A stretch of 64,000 nt of DNA, from contig CAYMLG010000001.1 of assembly GCA_964391195.1 (NCBI GenBank), positions 1 through 64,000 on the forward strand, in the 5' to 3' direction. This DNA comes from JAAYXE01 sp964391195 (GTDB lineage: Bacteria; Chloroflexota; Anaerolineae; Anaerolineales; UBA4823). The notes beneath the pieces were generated by a model that saw only the letters and a program-made list of their open reading frames with translations, had not been told where the DNA came from and ran no database searches. Each line of letters starts with the position of its first letter. The stretch's first letter is position 1. Positions 34,019-42,564 of this stretch are shown here, piece after piece. Both the position numbers and the translations under genes were made by a program.

Positions 34019-34999
34019 TCAAAGTTTGACGCCGGGCCAGCCGGCCAGGCCGGCAAGCGTGGTCCGGTCGGCGCGGTTCGAGCGGTAGGGCGTCAGGCGG
34101 TAATACCATTCGCCCAGGCGGGAGAGCCCGGCCAGGCTGAGAGCGGCGTACAGCATGCGGTGCCAGTGGCGCAGGGCGAAGCGGGGGTTGTGGCGCAGGG
34201 CGCGGGCATAGGATTTGAGCGCCGGGCCCGGCTGCCCGCCGTCCAGCAGGTAGCGAGCGTTCAGCCGGTAAGCCCCGGCCATAACCGCGTGCCGCCGGCT
34301 GCGGACCAGCGGTCCGAGGCGGGGATCGCTCTCCATCCAGGCGGCGAGGCGCAGGGTCTCCTGCCCGAAGTTCCCGGCCTGGGCCACATTCTTCGCCCCG
34401 GGATGATGGCGGGCGGCGGCCCACACCTGAGGCACGTGGCGCACCGGCGCCAGGCTGGCCAGGCGCAGCCAGAGATGGTGGTCGAGCATGTAGTGGTAGC
34501 TGGGGTCGAGCAGCCCGGCCTGCTCCAGCACGCGGCGGCGCATAAACACGGCCGGCTGGCAGATGATGCGGAACACGGCCAACTCCTCCAGCCCCCAATC
34601 GCCGAAGGACAGGGTGTTGAGCGGGCGCCCCTCGGCGTCGATGGTAATGGCGTCGCCAAAGACCATGCCGAGTCCCGGTTCCGCCTGCAGCGCAGCGGCT
34701 GCCCGGGCGACGGCCTCGGGAAGATAGAGGTCATCGGAGTTGAGCCAGGCGACGATTTCGCCGGTGGCGCGCTGCAGACCTTTGTTGATCGCTTCCGCCT
34801 GCCCCCGGTCGGGTTCAGATACCCACCAGGCGAGCCGGTCGCTGCAGCGGCGGATGATCTCCACGCTGCCGTCCGTGGAAGCCCCGTCCACCACCAGGTA
34901 TTCGATCTCGATCCCCTCCTGGCGCAGCACGGACTGCATGGTGTGCTCCAGGAAGGCGGCCTGATTATAGGAAGGGGTGACAATCGATACCCGGGTCAC
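34019..34999 (-). CDS. Family 2 glycosyltransferase
   Basis: GT2 enzyme of 326 residues beginning VSIVTPSYNQAAFLEHTMQS, with YLVVDGASTDGSVEII, WWVSEPDRGQAEAINKGL, IVAWLNSDDLYLPEA and YHYMLDHHLWLRLASLA. It is a paralogue of 32262-33056 with an extra C-terminal helical region (about 250-326). GTG 34999 overlaps the stop of the upstream membrane transferase as GTGA. Donor and acceptor unknown. Confidence 0.85.
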   Translation of the reverse strand: MTRVSIVTPSYNQAAFLEHTMQSVLRQEGIEIEYLVVDGASTDGSVEIIRRCSDRLAWWVSEPDRGQAEAINKGLQRATGEIVAWLNSDDLYLPEAVARAAAALQAEPGLGMVFGDAITIDAEGRPLNTLSFGDWGLEELAVFRIICQPAVFMRRRVLEQAGLLDPSYHYMLDHHLWLRLASLAPVRHVPQVWAAARHHPGAKNVAQAGNFGQETLRLAAWMESDPRLGPLVRSRRHAVMAGAYRLNARYLLDGGQPGPALKSYARALRHNPRFALRHWHRMLYAALSLAGLSRLGEWYYRLTPYRSNRADRTTLAGLAGWPGVKL

Positions 35000-36573
35000 G
35001 GCAGCGGGTTCTGCAGGTCGTAGATCAGGTAGCCGCCCCCCTTGGCGTGGACCGGGTAGTGTTCATCGAGCCAGGCTGCCAGGTCGGGCTGATCTTCCAA
35101 CTGGCCGAAAGCGGTGATCAGGAAATAACTCTGGTTCTCGATCTTCTTGTTGAAGAAGTTCTCGAACTCTCTTTCCTTGCCGCGCATGGCTGCCAGGGCC
35201 TGCTCGCCGCGGTTCGGCCACAGGTTGACTTTGCGCCAGCCGTAATACCACAGGCGGTAGCCATAGTCCTGGGTGAGGGCGATGATCTTGCCATCGGTGG
35301 GGAGGTAAGAAGCGATCTCGGCCCAGTAGGGCGGTTCGTGGCGGTTCTCATCGGCGCGCATGGCCGCCGCCGACACCCAGGCCGGGTGCGCGATCCCGGC
35401 GAAGGCGATCAGCACGCACAGCAGTTGGATGAATTTCGGCTGGCGGGAAACCGGATCGACCACGGCTTCGAAAATTGGGGTGAGCGACAGGGCCAGGATC
35501 GGGATGACCTGCAGGTGATAGTAATTGTGGGAGTACATCTGGTAGGGCAGCAGCAGCCCGTACAGCAGATAGCCGCCCCACAGGCCGAGCAGCACCAGCC
35601 GGTTTTTGGGCCGGGCGATGAGCACGCCGGCCAGGCCGAGCAGCAGCAGGGCCAGCCCCATCAGACTTTGGACCAGGTTGAACCAACGGGCGTAAAGGGT
35701 GGGCGTCAGGAGCAGGTGGGAGAGCTCGACCGTCCAGTTCTGGAAGTACTGTCCGGCCCGGCCCTGGTTCTCGACCAGGTAGTACAGGAAAGAAGGGGCG
35801 AGCATCATGACCGCCATGGCCCATACCTGGGGAGAGCGCAGGCTGCGCTTGAGCCCGAGCGTGTGCAGTACCAGGACGACCGCTATCCCGGCGAGCATAT
35901 AGGCGGCGACGGCTTTGACCATCACCGCGATCCCCCCAAACAGCCCGGCGAGGATCGCCCACTTCCACCCCGGTTTTTCGGACCAGCGGTAGAGGGCGTA
36001 GGTGGAGAGGATGATCCACATCACCATCCCGGGGTCGGGCTGGAAGGAGCGGCTGGCCTGCACGCCGAAGGGCAGGAACAGGTAGTAGCCGGTCGAGAGC
36101 AAGCCCACGGCCGCGGCCCAGCCTGGCTTATCTTTGAGCGGCCCGCTGGCCGCCATGCGCCGCGCCAGGTCGAACAGGGCCAGGCCGCCGATGATCCAGA
36201 ACAGCGAAGTGTAGATACGGGAAACCCACAAGGTTTCCTTTCCCAGGGCCAGGTAGGTGAGGGCGACGATCCGCTCCAGGATGGGCGGTTCGTACTGGCC
36301 GGTCGCTTTCCAGAAAAAGATCGCCAGATCGCGGGTCGCGGGATCGACGTCGGGCAGCATTTCGTAGTAGATCCCGCGAGCGACGATCGCCGAGCGGAGC
36401 TGCCGGGTGGGGTGGAAGTCGAGCGGCTGGTCGGTCAGATCGACCATGCGCAGCCCGAACCCCAGGGCCAGCAGCGCCAGGGCTGCTCCCCAGGTCAGCA
36501 GGGTGGTCAAACTCAGCCGGCGGGAGCCGGCGATGGGTGCGGCATCCAGGACATTTGTCTCAGACATACTCAT
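34996..36573 (-). CDS. GT39/ArnT-like membrane glycosyltransferase
   Basis: Polytopic GT-C protein of 525 residues with about 11-12 hydrophobic helices. The first outside loop, LRMVDLTDQPLDFHPTRQLRSAIVARGIYYE, contains the acidic and Arg residues expected of lipid-phosphate-sugar-dependent transferases. The C-terminal 100 residues are soluble. It probably moves a sugar from a polyprenyl-phosphate donor to a glycan or protein on the outer side of the membrane. ATG 36573 is used; ATG 36567 is equally likely. Confidence 0.75.
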   Translation of the reverse strand: MSMSETNVLDAAPIAGSRRLSLTTLLTWGAALALLALGFGLRMVDLTDQPLDFHPTRQLRSAIVARGIYYEMLPDVDPATRDLAIFFWKATGQYEPPILERIVALTYLALGKETLWVSRIYTSLFWIIGGLALFDLARRMAASGPLKDKPGWAAAVGLLSTGYYLFLPFGVQASRSFQPDPGMVMWIILSTYALYRWSEKPGWKWAILAGLFGGIAVMVKAVAAYMLAGIAVVLVLHTLGLKRSLRSPQVWAMAVMMLAPSFLYYLVENQGRAGQYFQNWTVELSHLLLTPTLYARWFNLVQSLMGLALLLLGLAGVLIARPKNRLVLLGLWGGYLLYGLLLPYQMYSHNYYHLQVIPILALSLTPIFEAVVDPVSRQPKFIQLLCVLIAFAGIAHPAWVSAAAMRADENRHEPPYWAEIASYLPTDGKIIALTQDYGYRLWYYGWRKVNLWPNRGEQALAAMRGKEREFENFFNKKIENQSYFLITAFGQLEDQPDLAAWLDEHYPVHAKGGGYLIYDLQNPLP

Positions 36574-36646
36574 TCTCGAAACTTATTCCACCAGTGCTTT
36601 CGATAACAACTCGAGATACTCTGCCGGACGGGACAGGTCGCCCGTC

Positions 36647-37459
36647 CTAAAAGAGGGTATTGTAATCGACCTTGGGGAAGATGGTCAGCTTCCCTCCGAT
36701 GGTGGCATCCAGCACCTGGCGCCCGGCCTGACGATAGGCCTCGCGGGCCAGGGTGTAGCCGCGCTCCGAGGTGTCCAGGTCGGGAAGCTGCCAGCGGAAG
36801 CCTTTGCCGAAGTAGCCCTTGTGGAAGTGGTTGGGATCATCCCCTTCGGAGACGACGGTGGTGTTGGGCCGGCCTTTGGTGCTGTAGTTGTGATCCACGC
36901 CGATCAGGATCGCCTGCTCGAAACCCATGTGGAAAGCGAGCTGCAGGGCGACATAGGTGACGGTGGCCCCTTCCCACAGGCGGCCGCGGGCGTCCTGGGC
37001 GAACTTGGGGCCGGTGTAGGTGGTGTGCAGGAAGGCCAGATCGCCGGTTGGCCGGATCAGGTTCCGCGAGCGCCAGGAAATAAATTTCGGGATCGGCAAA
37101 GCGCGGATCTCCTCCGCGCACTGCTCGATCACCAGGCTGTTGATGGTAAGGAAATAGGTGGTGGTGAATCCCAGCTCGGGGAACATCAGGTAGATGCGGT
37201 TCATCCCAATGGTGAACTCGTCCCGCAGCCGGGAAAGATCGGTCTTCTGCAGGCTGGGCCCATTGCCGATGATGAAGCAGCGCTGGCCGCGGTGACGGTC
37301 TTTGAGCTCAGACAGCAGCCGGATGCTGGAGCGCCGCCAGGGGTGGAAGGTGGCGGACGGCCATTGGGCGGCCCGGTTCAGACCATACCACGAACTGCGG
37401 GCCAGGTTCCAGACTGGGGCCGGGGTAACTTGTTTGAGGCGCTGGACGGTTGAATTCAT
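36647..37459 (-). CDS. DUF115/MptE-like protein, possible sialyltransferase-fold enzyme
   Basis: 270 residues. The core GQRCFIIGNGPSLQKTDLSRL, followed by FTIGMNRIYLMFPELGF, matches DUF115 (6-hydroxymethylpterin pyrophosphokinase MptE-like). This fold is shared with GT42 sialyltransferases, whose N-terminus has a very similar GNGPSL segment. Later, ILIGVDHNYSTKG resembles the central conserved region. Since CMP-sugar synthetases and a NeuB homologue are in the same locus, a CMP-nonulosonate transferase role is plausible but unproven. A stop-to-start gap of one base links it to the upstream SDR. Confidence 0.65.
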   Translation of the reverse strand: MNSTVQRLKQVTPAPVWNLARSSWYGLNRAAQWPSATFHPWRRSSIRLLSELKDRHRGQRCFIIGNGPSLQKTDLSRLRDEFTIGMNRIYLMFPELGFTTTYFLTINSLVIEQCAEEIRALPIPKFISWRSRNLIRPTGDLAFLHTTYTGPKFAQDARGRLWEGATVTYVALQLAFHMGFEQAILIGVDHNYSTKGRPNTTVVSEGDDPNHFHKGYFGKGFRWQLPDLDTSERGYTLAREAYRQAGRQVLDATIGGKLTIFPKVDYNTLF

Positions 37460-37460
37460 C

Positions 37461-38234
37461 TTACTCGGTGCTCAGCCGGGCGGTCGCCCCGCCGTCGACT
37501 ACCAGCGCCTGCCCGGTCATGAACGAGGATTGGGAGCCATCGGCGAGGAAATAGATGGCCCGCCCGATCTCTTCGGGCTCGGCCACGCGCCCATTCACCG
37601 TGCGGCGGGCCAGGTTCTCCAGGCGGGCCTGCAGCGTGCCGCCGGATACGTGGTCGCGCGAGAGCCCGGCGTGCAGCATGGGGGTGTTGACCGCGCCGGG
37701 TAGGATGGCGTTGACCCGCACGTTATCGCCCGCAAACTCGATCGCCATCGCCCGGGTGAGGGCCAGGATCCCGCCTTTGCTGGCCGCATAGCTGGCGATG
37801 TTCGCCGAGGTCTGGATGGCGTGGACGGAGGACACGTTGACGATGGCCCCGCCGCCGGCAGCCTTCAGCAAAGGATAAGCCAGCTTGGCGCTGAGGAACA
37901 CGGCGCGCAGGTTGGTGGAGATCACTTTCTCCCATTCTTCCAGGCTGGTCTCCAGCAGGGGCTTGATCACCTGGACGGCGGCGTTGTTGATCAGGGCGTG
38001 AAGCTGTCCGGTGAAGGCTTTCGCCCGGTCGAAGATAAGGTCCAGGTCTCCGGGTTGGGAGACATCGGCCTGGATGAACAGCCCGTTCTCGGGGAATGGC
38101 TCGCCGAAGGGAGAAATGTCGATGCCGATGACGCGCCAGCCGTTTTCACAAAAGACCCGGACTGTGGCGCGCCCGACGCCGCCGGCTGCGCCGGTGATCA
38201 GTACCGTCCGGGGTTGAGGAGTGGTATCCATCAT
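37461..38234 (-). CDS. Short-chain dehydrogenase/reductase
   Basis: Classical SDR, 257 residues. TVLITGAAGGVGRATVRVF binds the cofactor, and GIDISPF at the end of strand 2 suggests an NAD preference. Then come INNAAVQ, NVSSVHAIQ and the catalytic YAASKGG. The C-terminus FMTGQALVVDGG is typical of FabG-like enzymes. ATG 38234 or 38231 follows AAGAGG. It lies beside a hydroxyacid dehydrogenase and the MptE-like gene, so it likely acts on a sugar or sugar-acid precursor of the glycan. Substrate unknown. Confidence 0.85.
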   Translation of the reverse strand: MMDTTPQPRTVLITGAAGGVGRATVRVFCENGWRVIGIDISPFGEPFPENGLFIQADVSQPGDLDLIFDRAKAFTGQLHALINNAAVQVIKPLLETSLEEWEKVISTNLRAVFLSAKLAYPLLKAAGGGAIVNVSSVHAIQTSANIASYAASKGGILALTRAMAIEFAGDNVRVNAILPGAVNTPMLHAGLSRDHVSGGTLQARLENLARRTVNGRVAEPEEIGRAIYFLADGSQSSFMTGQALVVDGGATARLSTE

Positions 38235-38277
38235 TGCCTCTTAATCGTGGTGTGTTGCGCCGCGCCGGCGAGTAGGG

Positions 38278-39243
38278 TCAGGACGAGGCGGGGTCGCCGG
38301 CCTGGAAAGGGATCCCCAGGCCCTCGAGCAGGTTTTTGATTGTGTTCCAGTGGACCCGTTCCCAGGCAGCCGGGCTGGAATTGGCGTTGTGCGGAGCCAG
38401 CATGACGTTGTCCATCTGCAGCAGCGGGCTGCTGGAAGGCAGCGGCTCCACTTCGAATACGTCCAGCGCTGCTCCGCCGATTATACCCGCTTGCAGCGCC
38501 TCGACCAGCGCCGGCTCGTCCACCACCGGCCCGCGGGCGACGTTGATCAAGATCGCCGTGGGCTGCATACAGGCCAGGGTGCGGGCGTTGATCAGGTGAT
38601 AGCTGGTGGGGTTCAGATCGGTGTTCAGGCTGACGAAGTCGGCGCGGGAGAGCAGGCCCTCCAGGCTGGTCATTTCGACCCCGTATTCGAGCAAGAAGTC
38701 CGGGGCGATGTCAACGATGTCGTTGCCCAGGATTTTCATTCCGAACGCCCGCGCCCGGCGGATGACGGCTTTCCCGCAGTTGCCGACCCCCACCACCCCC
38801 AGGGTGCACTCGCTGAGCGAACGCCCGGGGATTTTATCCCACACGCCCTGCTTCATCGCCCGGTCCATCCAGGGCTGGCGGCGGGCAAAGGCAAGCATGT
38901 AGCCCAGGACGGTGTCGGCGACGGGCAGGGTGAAGGCGTTAGGGGTGCGGCCGATCTTGATCCCCAGGCGGGCGCAGGCCTGCTGGTCGATCGAGTCGAT
39001 GCCGGTGCCCCACTTGGAGATCACTTTCAGGCGCGGGGCGCAGGCCGCCAGCACCCGGGCGGTGTAGCGGTCGTCCCCGCAGATGGCCCCGTCGAACTGC
39101 CCGGCATACGCCAGCAGATCCTCCTCTTCCAGGCGCTCGCGCACCTCCGGAACGATCAGTTCGATCCCGTGGCGGTCGAAAACCGGCCGGAAGCGGTCTA
39201 CCACAGGGACCATATAGGGAGCAGAGAATAGAACGGTTGGCAT
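38278..39243 (-). CDS. D-2-hydroxyacid dehydrogenase (SerA/phosphoglycerate-dehydrogenase-like)
   Basis: NAD-dependent enzyme of 321 residues. LKVISKWGTGIDSID is the substrate-side loop, and TLGVVGVGNCGKAVIRRARAFG is the Rossmann motif. The catalytic trio is Arg in LINVARGPVVDE, Glu in DVFEVEPLP and His in MLAPHNANSS. No ACT domain is present, so general serine synthesis is not implied. ATG 39243 is chosen; the longer frame adds antisense-like residues. In this locus it could oxidise or reduce a 2-keto sugar acid. Confidence 0.85.
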   Translation of the reverse strand: MPTVLFSAPYMVPVVDRFRPVFDRHGIELIVPEVRERLEEEDLLAYAGQFDGAICGDDRYTARVLAACAPRLKVISKWGTGIDSIDQQACARLGIKIGRTPNAFTLPVADTVLGYMLAFARRQPWMDRAMKQGVWDKIPGRSLSECTLGVVGVGNCGKAVIRRARAFGMKILGNDIVDIAPDFLLEYGVEMTSLEGLLSRADFVSLNTDLNPTSYHLINARTLACMQPTAILINVARGPVVDEPALVEALQAGIIGGAALDVFEVEPLPSSSPLLQMDNVMLAPHNANSSPAAWERVHWNTIKNLLEGLGIPFQAGDPASS

Positions 39244-39259
39244 AGATTCTTTCCGAGAT

Positions 39260-40873
39260 TTATTTGAGAAGATCTGTAACCGGATGGAACTCGTACGGTC
39301 GCATCCAGGGGGCGAAGTAGTGCTCGTCGGGGAGCAGGTCATACGCACCCCCGAAATACTGGTTCAGAACCACCCGGAAGGTGTTCACCGGGGAGATGGC
39401 CGGATACAGCGCGGAGTAATCCCCATCGGGGAAGTAGTAAGCATTCAGGATGCCGAAGCGCTCCTGGAGGTTGCTCTCTTCCGGCGATTCCCACACGAGC
39501 TGAGACCCGGGCCCGTGATCGGCCTGGAGGATGATGATGGGCGGCGTCTGCGATTTCTCCAGGATGCGGTCGATGGCCTGCGTGATCTGGGCGCTGATGA
39601 ACTCCACCTGGTTGCGGTAGCCTTCAAGGTAGCCTTCCGGGTCGCCGGGGTAGTTATCCCCGTCGGCGATCTGGTAAGCGCCATCGGGGAACAACTCTTC
39701 GCCATTGGGCCCAAATACAAACGGGGGGTGGGGCGTGAGGATATGGGCGAAGACCAGGTAATTGCCCTCCATGACCGCCGGGTCGTCCAGGCGATCGAGG
39801 GTGTACAGCACCCGCTCGCGGTGCGCCTGGTACTCGGGGTTGAGGGTGAACTGGCGCAGCGAGTCGGGCTCGAAGATGTGCAGGTCGAAGACCGCCCGCA
39901 TCAGGGTCGATTCGAGCAGCAGGGCTTCGAAGCCGTTGAAGCGCCACAGCGAGGTGATAGTCGGCACCACCTCGCTCTTCAGCGACCAGAGGTGATCGGA
40001 GCCGCGCATTTCGGTGATTTCATAGCCGGTCTCAAAGCCGATCACCTCGTAACCCTTTTCGTCCAGCACCCGGCGCAGCTCGCTCTCGCGGATCAAACCG
40101 ACCAGGGGCAGGCGTTTTTTGTTATCCACGCCCATCTCCTCGGTCAGGTAGTTCACGTAGGTCATGTTGAGCGAGGAGGCGATGGAGAGGGCGGTCTGGT
40201 TGTAGTTGCTGTAGCTCTCCCCGGCGAGATAGAAGCCGCGCTCCGCCAGGCCCTGCAGAAAGGCCCGGTTGTCGTAATCGTACAACTCCTGGAGCACGTC
40301 GGCGCGGGCGTAGCCGTCCAGGATGATGTAGTAGATATCGGGCAGTTCCCCCGCGGCCAGATCGATACTCCGGTGCGGAGAGGCCTGGGCTGCCGCTCTC
40401 TCCTGGCGGTAGAGGGCGGCCTGGATCTCGTGGGAGGTGATCGAGTAGATGGGCAGGATCAGGAGCACCACCCCGGCGGCATTGAAGAAGCGGGCGGCCT
40501 CGGCCGGACGCTTCACCTGGCGCGCCGCCACCCAGATCCAGGCTGCGCCCAGGATGGCCCACAAGGGCAGCATCAGGCTGTGCTTGCCGGGTACAAAGCC
40601 GGCCACCTGCGTGGTCTTCAGCAGAGAGTACAGGTGCCCGTAGGAGAAGAACAGCACGATCAGGCCGGCGGATGCCAGGGCGGCTCGCGACCACTCCCTC
40701 AGCACCAGGCGGAAGATCAGCAGCAAGAGCAGCCCGAAGAGCAGGGCGGCGATCAAGGCGCGCATCCCGTCCGCCGGGTCGGCTTCGCCGGTGTTGTAGC
40801 CGAGCATGGCCAGCACCGGGTAGGCGGAGACGAGGAATACGTAAAGGATGGAAGTGGAAATTTTGTTTTTCAA
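39260..40873 (-). CDS. Membrane protein with alkaline-phosphatase/sulfatase-fold domain
   Basis: 537 residues. About four membrane helices lie in the first 150 residues. An extracytoplasmic domain of the alkaline phosphatase superfamily starts LPDIYYIILDGYARADVL (first metal Asp) and continues with SYSNYNQTALS, whose Thr/Ser may be the nucleophile. HILTPHPPFVFGPNG and ILQADHGPGSQ supply the Asp/His metal ligands. It resembles sulfatases and phosphoglycerol/phosphoethanolamine transferases such as LtaS and EptA. The start is a TTG at 40873. It may add or remove a phospho- or sulfo-group on the exported glycan. Confidence 0.75.
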   Translation of the reverse strand: MKNKISTSILYVFLVSAYPVLAMLGYNTGEADPADGMRALIAALLFGLLLLLIFRLVLREWSRAALASAGLIVLFFSYGHLYSLLKTTQVAGFVPGKHSLMLPLWAILGAAWIWVAARQVKRPAEAARFFNAAGVVLLILPIYSITSHEIQAALYRQERAAAQASPHRSIDLAAGELPDIYYIILDGYARADVLQELYDYDNRAFLQGLAERGFYLAGESYSNYNQTALSIASSLNMTYVNYLTEEMGVDNKKRLPLVGLIRESELRRVLDEKGYEVIGFETGYEITEMRGSDHLWSLKSEVVPTITSLWRFNGFEALLLESTLMRAVFDLHIFEPDSLRQFTLNPEYQAHRERVLYTLDRLDDPAVMEGNYLVFAHILTPHPPFVFGPNGEELFPDGAYQIADGDNYPGDPEGYLEGYRNQVEFISAQITQAIDRILEKSQTPPIIILQADHGPGSQLVWESPEESNLQERFGILNAYYFPDGDYSALYPAISPVNTFRVVLNQYFGGAYDLLPDEHYFAPWMRPYEFHPVTDLLK

Positions 40874-40877
40874 GGCC

Positions 40878-41549
40878 CTATACCGCGGGGAGGGTTTGCT
40901 TCAGCAAGCCGGCGATCAGGAAATCGGATTCCTCATCGATATCCCAGGCTTCAAGAGGTGGGATTTCGAACAGGTAGGGGCGCTCGCCGATGCGGTTCCG
41001 GCGGGCGAGCAGGTTCTGGCGGGTGAAGATGTACAGGCAAGAGTTCTCTTCGTAGACCGGCGGCAGATCCTGGGTCTGGAGCAAGATCGCCGGGTTGTGG
41101 TTGATCGGCCGGCCGAGCTGGTCCCACAGGCGGGACTGCAGGCGGGTCACGGAAAACAGCGAATCGTAGGCCGGGTATTGGTCGAGCAGGGTGCGGATCG
41201 CCAGGCTGACCGTCCCGGGGCGCAGCAGGGGGTTCGTGCTGTGGGTCTGCAGATAGAAGTCCGCTTCCACCTGTCCGGTATCGTAGGCCAGGACTTCGTT
41301 CATCGGGATGGTGGGAGCGCGCAGGTCTTCCGGGCGGGTGAGGATAGTCACCTGGGGGAAGTCCTGGCGCAGCCCAGAGGTGATCTGCTCGCTGTCGGTA
41401 TCGACGACGATTTCATCGATCTCCGGGCAGGCGAGCAGGGTTTCGATGATGTGCTGGTAGAGAGGCTTGCCGGCCAGCGGGCGATAATTTTTTCCGGGCA
41501 CGCGTTGGGAGTGGTGCCGCATGGGGACGAGAGCTGCAATCCGAGTCAT
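40878..41549 (-). CDS. CMP-sugar synthetase-like cytidylyltransferase (NeuA family)
   Basis: 223 residues. IAALVPMRHHSQRVPGKNYRPLAGKPL is the nucleotide-binding signature of CMP-NeuAc/CMP-Kdo synthetases. DEIVVDTDSEQI, YLQTHSTNPLLRPGTV and DIDEESDFLIA follow in the family order. It activates a nonulosonic or related acid sugar with CTP; which sugar is unclear. ATG 41549 overlaps the upstream GT2 stop as ATGA. A second NeuA-like gene (52178) and an SpsF gene (63118) are also in the window. Confidence 0.82.
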   Translation of the reverse strand: MTRIAALVPMRHHSQRVPGKNYRPLAGKPLYQHIIETLLACPEIDEIVVDTDSEQITSGLRQDFPQVTILTRPEDLRAPTIPMNEVLAYDTGQVEADFYLQTHSTNPLLRPGTVSLAIRTLLDQYPAYDSLFSVTRLQSRLWDQLGRPINHNPAILLQTQDLPPVYEENSCLYIFTRQNLLARRNRIGERPYLFEIPPLEAWDIDEESDFLIAGLLKQTLPAV

Positions 41550-42511
41550 GGTTCCTTGGTTAGATCGTGATATTGGATGGGGGCGACATTGCGCGGCCGG
41601 TTTTCCACCGGGTGGCGCAAGGCTTGCGGGTAGTAGAACGTCTGCCGGAGCTGCCAGGTGAGCGGGCCGGAGTGGCGGTAGCCCTGGTAGGTGCCCCAGA
41701 ACTGCATCCAGCGGAACCACAGGATGCTCGCCAGGCTGCGGTGCAGCACGCCCTGGCGGGCGGCGTGCCAGGCGTCGCTGAGGATATTCGAGACCACCAG
41801 GCGGAAGAAATCGCTCAGGTGGAACTGCTCCTGGGGGAAAATGCGCTTGAAGGCCATCGCCTCACGCCGGTAGCGATTATACACGCCGCGCGGCGTCTCC
41901 TCATGGACGTGGATCACTTCGGCTTCAGCGCTGTAATGGATGGCCCAGCCCTGTTCCATCGCCCAACGTCCCCAGGCCAGGTCTTCCAGCCCGCTGAGCG
42001 ATTCGTCGTAGGGCTGCTGTTCCCAGCAGGAACGGCGGATGGCGGCGTTGGCGTTGTTGCAAAAGGGGACCTGCTGGCGGGGGATGGACCGCTCGGGGAA
42101 CCAATGGGAGAAGATCTGGTGCTCCGAAAAGTGGGTGGTCTCCCCGCCCCGCTGCTTGCCGTAGACCAGGGCGACCTGTTCATCAGCGAAAGGGGCCAGC
42201 AGGCGTTCGATCCAGTCGGGGTACACCGGATACACGTGCGCACTGGCAATCACCACCAGGTCCTTCCGGGCGCGCTCGATCCCCAGGTTGAGCGAACGGC
42301 CGAAGGTGAAATCACCGGGATCGATGGAGACCACCTCGACCGGGAAGCGGGCGGCGAAAGCGCGCGCGATGTGAACGGTGGCGTCGGTCGAGCCGGAGTC
42401 AACCAGGATCACCTCCAAATCCCTGACGGTTTGCTGGGCGATGCCGGTCAGCAGGCGGCCGATGTGCTTCTCTTCGTTATACGCGCGGATGACAATCGAA
42501 CACGAGGCCAT
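41546..42511 (-). CDS. Family 2 glycosyltransferase
   Basis: GT2 enzyme of about 321 residues: CSIVIRAYNEEKHIGRLL, VILVDSGSTDATVHIA, ASAHVYPVYPDWIERLL and DESLSGLEDLAWGRWAMEQG. The C-terminal part (about 220-321) is amphipathic and likely membrane-associated. ATG 42511 is chosen; GTG 42520 is in frame. It is coupled to the cytidylyltransferase by an ATGA overlap, suggesting that the two act on the same sugar. Confidence 0.83.
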   Translation of the reverse strand: MASCSIVIRAYNEEKHIGRLLTGIAQQTVRDLEVILVDSGSTDATVHIARAFAARFPVEVVSIDPGDFTFGRSLNLGIERARKDLVVIASAHVYPVYPDWIERLLAPFADEQVALVYGKQRGGETTHFSEHQIFSHWFPERSIPRQQVPFCNNANAAIRRSCWEQQPYDESLSGLEDLAWGRWAMEQGWAIHYSAEAEVIHVHEETPRGVYNRYRREAMAFKRIFPQEQFHLSDFFRLVVSNILSDAWHAARQGVLHRSLASILWFRWMQFWGTYQGYRHSGPLTWQLRQTFYYPQALRHPVENRPRNVAPIQYHDLTKEP

Positions 42512-42564
42512 CGATACCACAAGACTTGAGTGCTCCCACCATAGGAACTGCCGGAACCGGGCTG

